Origin: Methylococcales bacterium
GTDB lineage: Bacteria; Pseudomonadota; Gammaproteobacteria; Methylococcales; Methylomonadaceae
Length of the DNA stretch: 64,000 nucleotides
NCBI GenBank assembly: GCA_030949405.1
Contig: JAUZSN010000002.1
Coordinates: 2,714,553-2,778,552, forward strand
Reading direction: 5' to 3'
A program made the translations under genes and the position numbers. The notes under the pieces are model-generated. The model was given only the letters and a program-made list of their open reading frames with translations. It was not told the origin of the DNA and searched no databases. Shown here one piece after another: positions 26,525-35,929 of this stretch; the stretch's first letter is position 1; the number at the start of each line of letters is the position of its first letter.

Positions 26525-27607
26525 ATGTTAGCAACAAAAGAAGAATTACAGACGGAAATAGAAGCGCAAAGAAATTTATTAAGCACGGATAGATTAGATA
26601 TTTCTTTTGGCGAATTGATGAGTATGTATGAGCGTGAAGAGATTAAAATTAAACCAGATTTTCAACGTTATTTTCGCTGGGATGAAGAGCAGCAAACACG
26701 TTTTATTGAATCAATTCTTTTAGGTATTCCCATTCCTCCTATTTTTGTTGCCTCAGATGGTGATGGTGTATGGGAATTAGTGGATGGTTTACAACGAACC
26801 TCAACTGTGCTTTCTTTTTTTGGTATTTTAAAAAGTGAAGATAAAGAGATTAAAGAAAAAAATAATTGGGTTTTAGGCGCAGGAAATAAAATTAAAACCC
26901 TAGAAGGATTTTCTTATGAAACACTACCTAATGTCTTTAAATTAAATATCAAAAGATCAACTTGCCGAGTTGAGATTCTTAAGTGGAATAGTAACTATGA
27001 TATGCGATTTGAATTATTTAATCGACTCAATACAGGCGGTTCACCTTTAACTGCACAAGAAATTAGAAATTGTATTTATAGAGATATTTCCAGTGATTTT
27101 AATGATTTTTTAAAACATATTTCTGAGAATAAAGATTTTCTCGAACTAATTGATTTAAATGATAATAATTTAGAACAACTTTATCATGAAGAATTAGCAC
27201 TTAGGTTTATTTCTCTTTATAACAATAAAGATAATATAAAAACTGGGCTTGCTCAACATATGACTGATTTCATGAAACATGCGTTGGAAAATAAAGAGTT
27301 TGATTATGAAAAATATGAATCTATTTTTATAAAGACATTTAAGTTATTACAGCCTTTAAGTAAGAGTATTTTTCGGAGTAAAGATAGAAAAGGACGAATA
27401 ATAACCACTATTTATGATATTGTGACTATTGGTGTCAGTGAATATTATGATTTTTATAAAGACAAACCAATAACGTTAATTCAGGAAAAAATTGATCGTC
27501 ATCAAAAAGAAATTATTAATGTTATCAAAACATCAAGTAGTAATGGGCAAAAAGGGAGAATAATTGATCGTATAGAAATCGCTCGTAAAATATTTGGAAA
27601 CCAATGA
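26525..27607 (+). CDS. DUF262 (GmrSD-N-like) protein
   Basis: A 360-residue DUF262 protein: KIKPDFQRYFRWDEEQQTRFIESILLGIPIPP near residues 38-68 and the ELVDGLQRTSTVLSF motif near 87-100 are its hallmarks. The DGQ/LQR motif belongs to a ParB-like nucleotide-hydrolysing fold. DUF262 is the N-terminal half of the type IV restriction enzyme GmrSD; here the nuclease half (DUF1524) is absent. GGAG precedes the ATG. The stop overlaps the start of the HEPN gene as ATGA, so the two are coupled. The pair interrupts the metabolic genes gltB and cysJ, consistent with an acquired defence or toxin-type module. The function is inferred. Confidence 0.8.
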   Translation: MLATKEELQTEIEAQRNLLSTDRLDISFGELMSMYEREEIKIKPDFQRYFRWDEEQQTRFIESILLGIPIPPIFVASDGDGVWELVDGLQRTSTVLSFFGILKSEDKEIKEKNNWVLGAGNKIKTLEGFSYETLPNVFKLNIKRSTCRVEILKWNSNYDMRFELFNRLNTGGSPLTAQEIRNCIYRDISSDFNDFLKHISENKDFLELIDLNDNNLEQLYHEELALRFISLYNNKDNIKTGLAQHMTDFMKHALENKEFDYEKYESIFIKTFKLLQPLSKSIFRSKDRKGRIITTIYDIVTIGVSEYYDFYKDKPITLIQEKIDRHQKEIINVIKTSSSNGQKGRIIDRIEIARKIFGNQ

Positions 27608-28268
27608 ATACAGCGTTAGTTCTTTTAGAGCAAGAAATTACTTCTGATATAGACACAAGACTAAGCTCAATATCGAGTATTAAGACACTCACCTCACGTT
27701 ATAATCTTTTAGACTACGATAAAGATTTACTGTTACAACATTCAATCCCTATGATTTATTCAATCTGGGAAGGATTTATTCAGCAAACTTTTCAAATTTA
27801 CATTAGGACATTAAATAAACTAGAACTTAGCTTTGATACTCTTTGCAAACCCATGATTATTTTTCATTTAGAAAATAAATTTAAACAATTTGCAGAATAT
27901 CCTAAAAAATTAGATAAAAAGCTACTTTTTTTAAACAACTTAATCAATTTTATCATGCTGAAAAAATTAATATTAACCCTATTGTAAATACTGAAAGTAA
28001 TGTTGGCTTTGCTATTCTTAATAAAATATTAGCAGAATTTAACCTTGAAAAGATTCAAGAATACCCTGAACCTAAATACTCTTTAAAAGATGAACTTGAT
28101 AAATTCCTTTTAAAAATCAGAAATAATATTGCTCATGGACAAAATTCTATTTTAGTAACGACAAATGATATAACTAGAGCTGCAAAATTAGTAACATTGT
28201 TAATGGACTTAGTTTTTGAAAGAATCAAGGAGGGTTTTATTAATCAGACTTACCTTGAGTCTACATAA
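27604..28268 (+). pseudogene. HEPN-domain protein (MAE_28990-like), frameshifted
   Basis: Starting at ATG 27604 the frame runs to 27987, but homology-like sequence continues in the -1 frame: FKQLNQFYHAEKINI onward to LEST and TAA at 28266-28268. The second frame contains RNNIAHG, the RxxxxH motif of HEPN ribonucleases, near residue 180. The break falls in a run of seven T at about 27927-27933; one more T would restore a 221-residue protein. HEPN nucleases often pair with a regulator, and here the neighbour is DUF262. The frameshift may be a real loss, phase variation at the homopolymer, or an assembly error. Confidence 0.7.
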
Positions 28269-28332
28269 TAAAAAAATTATGACCTACCTAAAACAAATAG
28301 AAAACTATCTCATTTTAAATTATTAGCCTTCA

Positions 28333-30072
28333 ATGAAAACACTGAAAATTCCAAACAACGCCCCTTATTCTGATACTCAACGCGCATGGCTCACAGGATT
28401 TTTTGCAGGAATGCACAGCCACATGTTGCAAAGTGCTAGCGCAAACCAAACCGCCAACGCACAAATTATTAATATTCTTTACGGAACGCAAACAGGGACT
28501 TCTGAATCCGTTGCTCATGATGCTGCCGAGGCCGCTAAAACGCATGGCTTAAACCCCATTGTTAAAAGCATGGATGAGCTTGAAATTACTGATATGGCCA
28601 CGATGGAGTATTTGCTCATTATCACCAGTACTTATGGTGAAGGGGATATGCCTGATAATGCTCAAATACTTTGGGATGCAGCAAGTAATGATGAAGCTCC
28701 CCGTTTTGAAAATACCCACTATTCCATCTTAGCTTTAGGCGATACCAGCTATGATCTATTTTGTCAGGCTGGAATAGATTGGGATCAACGTCTTGAAGCT
28801 TTAGGGGCTAAACGTGTTTATCAACGTATTGATTGTGATGTTGACTTTGAAGAGCCTGCAGAAAGTTGGATAAGCAGCGTTATTCCGCTTATGTCTGATG
28901 GGTCTGCCACGACGCTACTGGATAACGAGGCCCCCACAAATAATAAGCCTCAGTATAATCGTAAAAACCCATTTCCCGCGACAATGACCCTAAATAAAAT
29001 TGTCACCGCTGAGCATTCATCAAAAGAAACTCGTCATTATGAAATCTCCATTGCCGGTTCTGGTTTAAGCTATGAAGCAGGGGATGCTTTATGCATCATT
29101 CCTACCAATTGTCCTGAATTAGTCGAAGCGATCATTCAAGCCATTGGCTGTAAAGGCGATGAGGACGAACCTGTTAAGGGTGAATTAATCAGCTTGCGGG
29201 AAGCGTTACAAAACCAATTTGAAATTAAATTACCCAGCAAAGAACTCATTGAAGAAATTGCTAAACGTTCAGGCGATCAAGTCTTAAATGAATGTTTAGA
29301 GTCTAATGATAAAAGCAAGCTCAATGATTATTTATGGGGACGCGATTGTTTAGACTTAATCGTACAATCCGCGAATATGGAATTTTCTGCCGCAGAATTC
29401 ATCGCTCTTTTAAAACCGTTACAACATCGTGCTTATTCCATTGCGTCCAGTGGAAAAATGTACCCTGAAAATGTGCATTTAACCGTGGCGAGTGTACGTT
29501 ATCAAGCGCAAGGACGTGAACACAAAGGGGTTTGCTCTACTTATTTAGCCGATATTGTCGGTGAAAGTACCGATGTTAACGTCTTTTTTACCCCTAATAA
29601 AAGTTTTAGAGTCCCAGAAAATAATAATTTACCGATTATTATGGTCGGCCCTGGAACAGGTATTGCACCTTTTCGTGCTTTTTTACAAGAACGAGAGTTT
29701 AGAAAAGCCCAAGGGAAAAATTGGTTGTTTTTTGGTGATCGAAATGCCGAAACCGATTTTATCTATCAAGATGAATTGGAGGCGATGCAAAAAAATGGAA
29801 TCTTAAACCGTTTAGATTTAGCCTTCTCTCGCGATCAACAAGAAAAAATTTATGTACAAGATAGAATGCGTGAAAAAGGGGCTGAAATTTTTGCATGGTT
29901 AGAACAAGGCGGCTCTTTCTTTGTTTGTGGCGATGCCTATCGCATGGCAAAAGATGTCGATCAAGCCTTACATGATATTATCACCGAACAAGGCCATAAA
30001 TCCGAAAACGAAACCCTTGATTATATTAATCAACTAAAAAAAGAAAAACGCTACGTTAGAGATGTCTATTAA
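28333..30072 (+). CDS. cysJ: Sulfite reductase (NADPH) flavoprotein alpha component
   Basis: A 579-residue diflavin reductase that passes electrons from NADPH through FAD and FMN to the CysI hemoprotein for sulfite reduction. Residues 48-190 are a flavodoxin domain (ILYGTQTGTSESVA; TSTYGEGDMPDNA; LALGDTSYDLFC). The FAD domain has HRAYSIASSG near 368. The NADPH domain shows GPGTGIAPFRAFLQERE near 438 and ends in YVRDVY, matching CysJ. ATG at 28333 follows a stretch with no clear Shine-Dalgarno sequence. The hemoprotein gene cysI is not next to it. Confidence 0.92.
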   Translation: MKTLKIPNNAPYSDTQRAWLTGFFAGMHSHMLQSASANQTANAQIINILYGTQTGTSESVAHDAAEAAKTHGLNPIVKSMDELEITDMATMEYLLIITSTYGEGDMPDNAQILWDAASNDEAPRFENTHYSILALGDTSYDLFCQAGIDWDQRLEALGAKRVYQRIDCDVDFEEPAESWISSVIPLMSDGSATTLLDNEAPTNNKPQYNRKNPFPATMTLNKIVTAEHSSKETRHYEISIAGSGLSYEAGDALCIIPTNCPELVEAIIQAIGCKGDEDEPVKGELISLREALQNQFEIKLPSKELIEEIAKRSGDQVLNECLESNDKSKLNDYLWGRDCLDLIVQSANMEFSAAEFIALLKPLQHRAYSIASSGKMYPENVHLTVASVRYQAQGREHKGVCSTYLADIVGESTDVNVFFTPNKSFRVPENNNLPIIMVGPGTGIAPFRAFLQEREFRKAQGKNWLFFGDRNAETDFIYQDELEAMQKNGILNRLDLAFSRDQQEKIYVQDRMREKGAEIFAWLEQGGSFFVCGDAYRMAKDVDQALHDIITEQGHKSENETLDYINQLKKEKRYVRDVY

Positions 30073-30108
30073 ATCAACTTATTTTTTTATCCTAAAATGG
30101 GTGTTTCT

Positions 30109-30801
30109 ATGCCAATAACAATCCTTGTTGTTGAAGACGAAGAGGCTATTCGAGACATGTTAGCCATGGTTCTTGAACAAGCGGGCTTAACTATTTTTGC
30201 CGTGGCCAGTGCTGAGGAGGCGTTACAATTTTTGACCGATAATCCCTTACCTGATTTATTAGTTTTAGATTGGATGCTACCAGGAATTAGCGGGATCAAA
30301 TTAACGCAACGTTTAAAAAAAGATGATATTTATCAGCAAGTTCCCATTATTTTATTAACCGCTCGAGGTGAAGAGGACGATAAAATTAAAGGGCTCGATT
30401 GTGGTGCTGATGATTACATGACTAAACCTTTTTCACCCAAAGAATTAATTGCGCGTATTAAAGCTATTTTGCGTAGACAAGGGGGCTTAGAAACTAAAGC
30501 GATTATTTCGGTCGGTCCCATTAATTTAGATCAAGAACAGCACCGCCTAAGCATTAATAATAAAAATTTAGTCATGAGTCCAACTGAATTTCGTTTAATG
30601 CACTTTTTTATAACCCATCAAGATAAGGTTTATAGTCGTACTCAATTATTAGATCATGTTTGGGGGCGTAGTACCTATGTTGAAGAGCGAACCGTTGATG
30701 TTCATATTCGCCGTTTAAGAAAAATTTTACTCCCCCATCAGTGTGATACGCTCATTCAAACAGTTCGCGGATTTGGGTATCGCTTTTCTCTAACGGATTA
30801 A
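30109..30801 (+). CDS. phoB: PhoB-type response regulator
   Basis: A two-domain OmpR/PhoB regulator of about 230 residues. The receiver has the acidic pair VVEDEEA, the phosphoacceptor Asp in LLVLDWMLPG, a Thr in LLTARGEED and Lys in DDYMTKPF. The C-terminal winged helix (LVMSPTEFRLMHFFITH to TVRGFGYRF) binds DNA. I start at ATG 30109 rather than 30097, because GGGTG lies upstream and it keeps the usual MPITILVVEDE beginning. The kinase gene phoR follows after 3 bases. Together they probably control the phosphate-starvation regulon; the assignment to phosphate is by family resemblance. Confidence 0.9.
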   Translation: MPITILVVEDEEAIRDMLAMVLEQAGLTIFAVASAEEALQFLTDNPLPDLLVLDWMLPGISGIKLTQRLKKDDIYQQVPIILLTARGEEDDKIKGLDCGADDYMTKPFSPKELIARIKAILRRQGGLETKAIISVGPINLDQEQHRLSINNKNLVMSPTEFRLMHFFITHQDKVYSRTQLLDHVWGRSTYVEERTVDVHIRRLRKILLPHQCDTLIQTVRGFGYRFSLTD

Positions 30802-30804
30802 CTC

Positions 30805-32067
30805 ATGTGGGAATGGCGAAAAGAAATTATTAAACTGCTGTTGTTTATCCTCTTAGCGGGTATTTTAAGCACGTTTATGGGCTATTTTTTCCCGATGTTG
30901 AGCCTAATTTTACTCTTTGCCCTTATTCGCCAGTCGCTCTTAATTACTCAATTAGAACATTGGTTAAGTCATGGGGCGGGCGGTGAAATTCCACGGGGCT
31001 TAGGAATATGGGAGGATATTTATTATCATTTTTACCGTCTAAGGGTAACCAAAAAAAAACGCAAAAAACAGTTAAGTAAAATACTCAAACAATTCCGTCA
31101 ATCAACCGATGTTTTACCTGATGCCGCTGTTGTTTTAGGACAAAACGATGAAATTGAATGGTCAAATAAGCTGGCTAAAAATGTATTGGGTTTAAAAAAA
31201 TCGGATAAAGGCCAACGCCTGCCTAATCTTATTCGACAGCCTGCGTTTATTGATTACTTGAACAATCATCAAGCTCATAACCCCCTCATTATTAATTCCC
31301 CCGTTAATAATCAATTAATATTACAACTTCGTTTGGTTAATTATGGAACAGGTCAGCGGTTATTGATTGCTCAAGATGTGACCCAACAAAAAAAAATGGA
31401 AGTGATGCAGAAAAATTTTGTTGCGAATATTTCCCATGAATTAAGAACGCCGTTAACCGTATTAAAAGGCTATTTAGAAACCTTACAAGAACAACCGTCT
31501 GAAACCCATTCTAAACTTTTAAAGCATTCTCTGGGCCAGATGTCCGCACAAACTGACCGAATGCAATACCTCGTCAATGATTTATTATTATTGGCTCGCT
31601 TAGAAACACAACAGCAAACAATAAATTATGTTGATATAGCTCAATTAATTACACTTATTTGTAGCGAAACCAATCAGCATGAATTTGCATCACGAATTAA
31701 ATTACAACTTGAAACTAAACTAGGTTTACAGGGAAACCGTGAAGAGTTATACAGTGCCTTTAGCAACTTAATTATCAATGCCTTAAAATATTCGCCTAAG
31801 GACTCAACGATAAACGTCATTTGGTCAAAACAAGGCGAGCAATTATGTTTTGATGTGATTGATAACGGCGAAGGCATCGCCCCTGCACATATTTCACGCA
31901 TAACCGAACGTTTTTATCGGGTGGAAATTAAACGTGACCGTAAAATAAACGGAACGGGGTTAGGGTTAGCGATCGTCAAGCATGTGCTGATGCGTCATGA
32001 GGCTCAATTAGAGGTTAATAGTCAATTAGGTCAAGGCAGTCATTTTCGTTGTATTTTTAAACGATAA
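30805..32067 (+). CDS. phoR: PhoR-type sensor histidine kinase
   Basis: A 420-residue membrane kinase. The N-terminus (KLLLFILLAGILSTFMGYFF and following) has two hydrophobic segments with almost no periplasmic loop, as in PhoR. A PAS-like region spans about 95-190. The phosphorylated His lies in NISHELRTPLTVLKGYL near residue 210. The ATPase domain has NLIINALKYSP, DNGEGIAPAHI and NGTGLGLAIVKHVL. It autophosphorylates and signals to PhoB, encoded directly upstream, 3 bases away. Lack of a sensing domain suggests input via other proteins such as the Pst transporter with PhoU, which are not in this window. Confidence 0.9.
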   Translation: MWEWRKEIIKLLLFILLAGILSTFMGYFFPMLSLILLFALIRQSLLITQLEHWLSHGAGGEIPRGLGIWEDIYYHFYRLRVTKKKRKKQLSKILKQFRQSTDVLPDAAVVLGQNDEIEWSNKLAKNVLGLKKSDKGQRLPNLIRQPAFIDYLNNHQAHNPLIINSPVNNQLILQLRLVNYGTGQRLLIAQDVTQQKKMEVMQKNFVANISHELRTPLTVLKGYLETLQEQPSETHSKLLKHSLGQMSAQTDRMQYLVNDLLLLARLETQQQTINYVDIAQLITLICSETNQHEFASRIKLQLETKLGLQGNREELYSAFSNLIINALKYSPKDSTINVIWSKQGEQLCFDVIDNGEGIAPAHISRITERFYRVEIKRDRKINGTGLGLAIVKHVLMRHEAQLEVNSQLGQGSHFRCIFKR

Positions 32068-32088
32068 GGCCGGTAAGAGATAAAAATC

Positions 32089-32718
32089 ATGGATATGCAT
32101 CAACAACATAATTTAAAAGATAAAGTTTTTGACTATCAACAAAAATTAGAAGAAAACCCTCAGCACCTAACGGCTTATTACAATATGGGCGTTATTCTAA
32201 AAAAACTAGGGTGCTTAGAGCAGGCGGTTGATGCCTATAAAAATCAATTAAACGTTAACCCATTACATGAAAAATCTTGGAATAATATAGGGACGGTTTT
32301 ATTTAAACAGGAAAGGTACTCAGAAGCCAAAAAATCCTTCAATAAAGCGTTGGAAATTGATCCCACTTATGTGTACGCGCTTACAAACTCAGCCGAGTTA
32401 GCGTTAGTAGAAAAAGATTATCCCCTTTGTTTACAGTATGTAAATGAAATTTTGAAACTAGTCACTGATAATACCGAAGAATACATTCTCGCCCCGTTTA
32501 TAATTTGGTTAACTGCCGCTGATAAAAGCTATCAACCTGTACTGGATGCCATTAAAAATCAAGATAATGAACATGCGTTTAACTGGAATTTTGAAAGCCT
32601 TGAATTAGTTATTTACACACTTTGTAAATCGCAACAAAAAATTGCCGAAAGTTTTATCGCTTATTTCAATAAGGACTTAAGCTTATCAGGACTACAAGAA
32701 AGATTAAAAAATGATTAA
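32089..32718 (+). CDS. Tetratricopeptide repeat protein
   Basis: A 209-residue protein without signal peptide. At least three TPR units are visible between residues 20 and 120: TAYYNMGVILKKLGCLEQAVDAYKNQL, KSWNNIGTVLFKQERYSEAKKSFNKAL, and YVYALTNSAELALVEKDYPL. TPR units mediate protein contacts, so this is likely an adaptor. The C-terminal 90 residues have no motif I recognise. It lies 21 bases after phoR and 71 before mnmG and may be transcribed with phoBR. Confidence 0.8.
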   Translation: MDMHQQHNLKDKVFDYQQKLEENPQHLTAYYNMGVILKKLGCLEQAVDAYKNQLNVNPLHEKSWNNIGTVLFKQERYSEAKKSFNKALEIDPTYVYALTNSAELALVEKDYPLCLQYVNEILKLVTDNTEEYILAPFIIWLTAADKSYQPVLDAIKNQDNEHAFNWNFESLELVIYTLCKSQQKIAESFIAYFNKDLSLSGLQERLKND

Positions 32719-32789
32719 AAAGAAAAGATTAGGCTTGGTAATGGACTAAGATGCCTTTAAAATAGGGTTTTATCTGAAAAATTGACGCT

Positions 32790-34658
32790 GTGAAATTTCA
32801 AAAAGAATTTGATGTAATTGTCATTGGGGGCGGTCATGCAGGAACAGAAGCCGCATTGGCTGCTGCTCGTTGTGGCTGTAGCACCTTATTATTAACCCAA
32901 AATATTGATACGCTTGGCCAAATGAGTTGCAACCCTGCCATTGGGGGCATTGGTAAGGGTCATTTAGTGAAAGAAATTGATGCCCTTGGCGGAGTCATGG
33001 CAAGGGCAATTGATCATGCAGGGATTCAATTCAGAACCTTAAATGCCAGCAAAGGCCCTGCTGTTAGAGCGACTCGCGCTCAAGCCGATCGTGTTTTATA
33101 TAAACACGCCGTGTGTAAAACCTTAGAAAATCAACCGAATTTAAGGCTCTTCCAGCAAACCGTATCGGACTTAATCGTTGAAAATGATCAGGTCATCGGC
33201 GTTAACACTCAAATGGGATTATCGTTTCATAGTCACACCGTCGTTTTAACCACGGGTACATTTCTAGGCGGACGCATTCACATTGGGCTTGAAAACTATA
33301 CAGGAGGACGCGCGGGTGATCCTGCCTCTATTGCCTTAGCAGAACGATTACGTGAACTTCCCTTTAAAGTTGATCGTTTAAAAACAGGCACGCCCCCACG
33401 CATTGACGGGCGGACGATTGATTACAGTCAACTGGAAACCCAACAAGGGGATACACCGTTACCTGTATTTTCATTTATAGGGTCACGTCAACAACATCCG
33501 CGACAAATTCCGTGTCATATTACTCGAACCAACCGTAAAACTCATGACATTATTCGTCAGGGCTTGGACCGATCACCGATGTATTCGGGGGTTATTGAAG
33601 GCGTAGGCCCTCGTTATTGCCCGTCCATTGAAGATAAAGTAATGCGTTTTGCAGACCGTGATTCACATCAAATTTTTGTTGAACCCGAAGGATTAGAGAC
33701 CCACGAAGTTTACCCCAATGGTGTTTCGACCAGTTTACCTTTTGATGTTCAATATGCGTTTATTCGTTCAATGCAGGGGTTTGAAAATGCTGAAATTATT
33801 CGACCCGGTTATGCCATTGAATACGATTACTTTAACCCCATTGATTTAAAATCCTCGCTTGAAACTAAATATGTCCAGAATCTTTTTTTTGCAGGACAAA
33901 TTAATGGGACAACGGGTTATGAAGAAGCCGCCGCACAGGGACTTATTGCAGGGCTTAATGCCGCTCGTTTGGTAAAAGGAGAAACGAGTTGGTGTCCACG
34001 TCGTGATGAAGCCTATATAGGGGTTATGATTGACGATTTAATTACCTGTGGTACACAAGAGCCTTATCGAATGTTTACCAGTCGAGCAGAGTACCGTTTA
34101 TTATTGCGCGAAGATAATGCCGACTTACGCCTTACTGAAAAAGGGCGCGAATTAGGCTTAGTTGATGATAAACGATGGTCTACGTTTATTGAAAAACGGG
34201 AGGCGGTTACTCAATTACAAGCCCAGTTAAAACAAAAATGGATTCGACGCGATAGCCCAGAAGCCGCCCAAGTTGAAACACTCTGGGGTAAAAAATTGCA
34301 AAAAGAAGTGAATTTAATGGGCCTATTACGCCGTCCTGAAGTTGATATTAAAAACTTATTACCCTTTTTGAATACCGATGAAATTAATCAATCAGTCTCG
34401 GAACAAGTCGAAGTTCAAGCTAAATATGCTGGGTATATTGAACGACAACAAACGGAAATTAATCGAGCGTTACGTTATGATGATTACCCCTTATCAACCT
34501 CATTTGATTATCAACAAGTCCCTGGGTTATCAAATGAAGTCCGTGAAAAATTACAACGACATCAACCCGAAACCCTAGGGCAAGCCTCACGAATACCGGG
34601 GTTAACACCCGCAGCCATTTCACTTTTATTAGTCTATTTAAAAAAGAAACATGATTAG
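32790..34658 (+). CDS. mnmG: tRNA uridine 5-carboxymethylaminomethyl modification enzyme MnmG
   Basis: A 622-residue FAD enzyme that, with MnmE, adds the carboxymethylaminomethyl group to the wobble uridine of several tRNAs. The dinucleotide motif [19 protein letters not shown] covers residues 11-29. [23 protein letters not shown], the Cys-containing segment [11 protein letters not shown], and the C-terminal helical MnmE-binding region with [13 protein letters not shown] are all present. The start is GTG at 32790. rsmG overlaps its 3' end by 8 bases, the usual gidA-gidB arrangement near replication origins, although dnaA is not seen here. Confidence 0.95.
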   Translation: MKFQKEFDVIVIGGGHAGTEAALAAARCGCSTLLLTQNIDTLGQMSCNPAIGGIGKGHLVKEIDALGGVMARAIDHAGIQFRTLNASKGPAVRATRAQADRVLYKHAVCKTLENQPNLRLFQQTVSDLIVENDQVIGVNTQMGLSFHSHTVVLTTGTFLGGRIHIGLENYTGGRAGDPASIALAERLRELPFKVDRLKTGTPPRIDGRTIDYSQLETQQGDTPLPVFSFIGSRQQHPRQIPCHITRTNRKTHDIIRQGLDRSPMYSGVIEGVGPRYCPSIEDKVMRFADRDSHQIFVEPEGLETHEVYPNGVSTSLPFDVQYAFIRSMQGFENAEIIRPGYAIEYDYFNPIDLKSSLETKYVQNLFFAGQINGTTGYEEAAAQGLIAGLNAARLVKGETSWCPRRDEAYIGVMIDDLITCGTQEPYRMFTSRAEYRLLLREDNADLRLTEKGRELGLVDDKRWSTFIEKREAVTQLQAQLKQKWIRRDSPEAAQVETLWGKKLQKEVNLMGLLRRPEVDIKNLLPFLNTDEINQSVSEQVEVQAKYAGYIERQQTEINRALRYDDYPLSTSFDYQQVPGLSNEVREKLQRHQPETLGQASRIPGLTPAAISLLLVYLKKKHD

Positions 34659-35259
34659 AACTATTTTAACGTCAGGTATTACCGAGCTAGGCTTAAGTGA
34701 TGAGCCTCAAAAACTTGAAAAACTAATCGCTTTTATCGACTTAATAATAAAGTGGAATAAAGCCTACAATTTGACCGCGATTCGTAATCCAGAAGAAATG
34801 GCTCGGCTTCATATTTTAGATAGTCTCGCCATTAGCCCTTATATTCGGGGGCAGCGATTAATTGATATAGGAACAGGGGCGGGTTTACCAGGGATTCCAT
34901 TAGCTATTTATCATCCTGAGATGCAATTCACATTACTGGATAGTAATGCTAAAAAAACACGTTTTGTCCAGCAGGCGATATTGGAATTGAAATTAACCAA
35001 TGTGATAGTTCAGCATCATCGAGTTGAAGATTTTAAACCTGAAATAGGATTTGATACCGTCACTTGCCGTGCGTTTTCGAGCATGGACACTATCATGCAA
35101 TTAACCGCCCATTTATTTAATGATAAGGGCTTATTATTAGCCATGAAAGGACAAACACCCAAGGATGAATTAGCCTTATTAAGTCAACATTATAACTTAA
35201 TTAACTTAACTGTCCCCAGTATTGACGCAGAGCGGTGTTTAGTCTGTATTGAAACTTAA
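34651..35259 (+). CDS. rsmG: 16S rRNA (guanine527-N7)-methyltransferase RsmG
   Basis: A 202-residue AdoMet methyltransferase acting on 16S rRNA G527. Motif I is [33 protein letters not shown] near residues 70-102; the N-terminal [17 protein letters not shown] is characteristic. [10 protein letters not shown] and LAMKGQ follow. It starts within the end of mnmG, so translation is coupled. A bidirectional terminator follows (35271-35298). Confidence 0.94.
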   Translation: MIRTILTSGITELGLSDEPQKLEKLIAFIDLIIKWNKAYNLTAIRNPEEMARLHILDSLAISPYIRGQRLIDIGTGAGLPGIPLAIYHPEMQFTLLDSNAKKTRFVQQAILELKLTNVIVQHHRVEDFKPEIGFDTVTCRAFSSMDTIMQLTAHLFNDKGLLLAMKGQTPKDELALLSQHYNLINLTVPSIDAERCLVCIET

Positions 35260-35270
35260 ACGTGAAGCCT

Positions 35271-35298
35271 AAAGAGACGTGAATCATCGCGTCTCTTT
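35271..35298. terminator. Bidirectional terminator between rsmG and the exported protein gene
   Basis: AAAGAGACG (35271-35279) and CGTCTCTTT (35290-35298) form a perfect 9-bp stem with a 10-base loop, flanked by A and T on either side. It stands between two convergent genes and can serve both. Confidence 0.7.
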
Positions 35299-35317
35299 AA
35301 ACCAATACGGGTGTGAT

Positions 35318-35788
35318 TTACTCGTCGCAATCATCCTCTACGACGAGAGGCATCTCAACCGATTCTTTTATAGCCGCTTCGGGTTCTATTTTTTTATCAG
35401 CGACCTTAACCAACCAGCCATTCGTGCCTTTACATTCAAGCTTTGCACTCACAAACGCATTAATACGAATAAATTTTCCTGTGTATTCCGCAGGTATTTT
35501 ACTGGTGATGCGATAAAAACTATTGTGGTTTTCGATTTTGTATTTAATAATTTTATTTTTGATGACAATTTTAACCGAATCCGCCACCACTTTATTTGAT
35601 AATACAAAGCTAAATTCAGATTCAGGCTCAACTTCTATTCTTGCTGGCACTTTATAAACGGGTAATGAAAACCGTTCAAACCGTGGTTTTTTACATTGCT
35701 CATCAACAGCACCGCCATTATAAGCGGAAGCACTGTAACTCGTAATCAAGACCGAGAAAAGAAGTAATGTTTTTAGTATTTTTTTCAT
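35318..35788 (-). CDS. Small exported protein of unknown function
   Basis: About 156 residues from ATG 35788; a GTG 12 bases upstream is an alternative. The N-terminus MKKILKTLLLFSVLITSYSASA is a signal peptide. The mature part is small and beta-rich, with two cysteines far apart (DEQCKKPRF and AKLECKGTNGW) that could form a disulfide. It ends in an acidic tail, VVEDDCDE. I do not recognise a family. It is alone on the minus strand between rsmG and ctaA. Confidence 0.7.
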   Translation of the reverse strand: MKKILKTLLLFSVLITSYSASAYNGGAVDEQCKKPRFERFSLPVYKVPARIEVEPESEFSFVLSNKVVADSVKIVIKNKIIKYKIENHNSFYRITSKIPAEYTGKFIRINAFVSAKLECKGTNGWLVKVADKKIEPEAAIKESVEMPLVVEDDCDE

Positions 35789-35929
35789 AATTATCTTCAC
35801 TTTATTTAGGTTGTTAGGGTTGTAACCTAAGTCACATTTTGAACCGTTAGTTTAGTAGATTTTATAAGCCTATGAAAAGAGTTTAATCCATCGAGTTCAA
35901 ATTAAAGTAATTCACTTGACGAAAAGGTT

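Noticed and set aside
28330-28545. Minus-strand frame over the cysJ start
   Set aside because: Pure shadow of cysJ coding sequence.
30087-30299. Minus-strand frame over phoB
   Set aside because: Shadow of the receiver-domain coding region; no independent signals.
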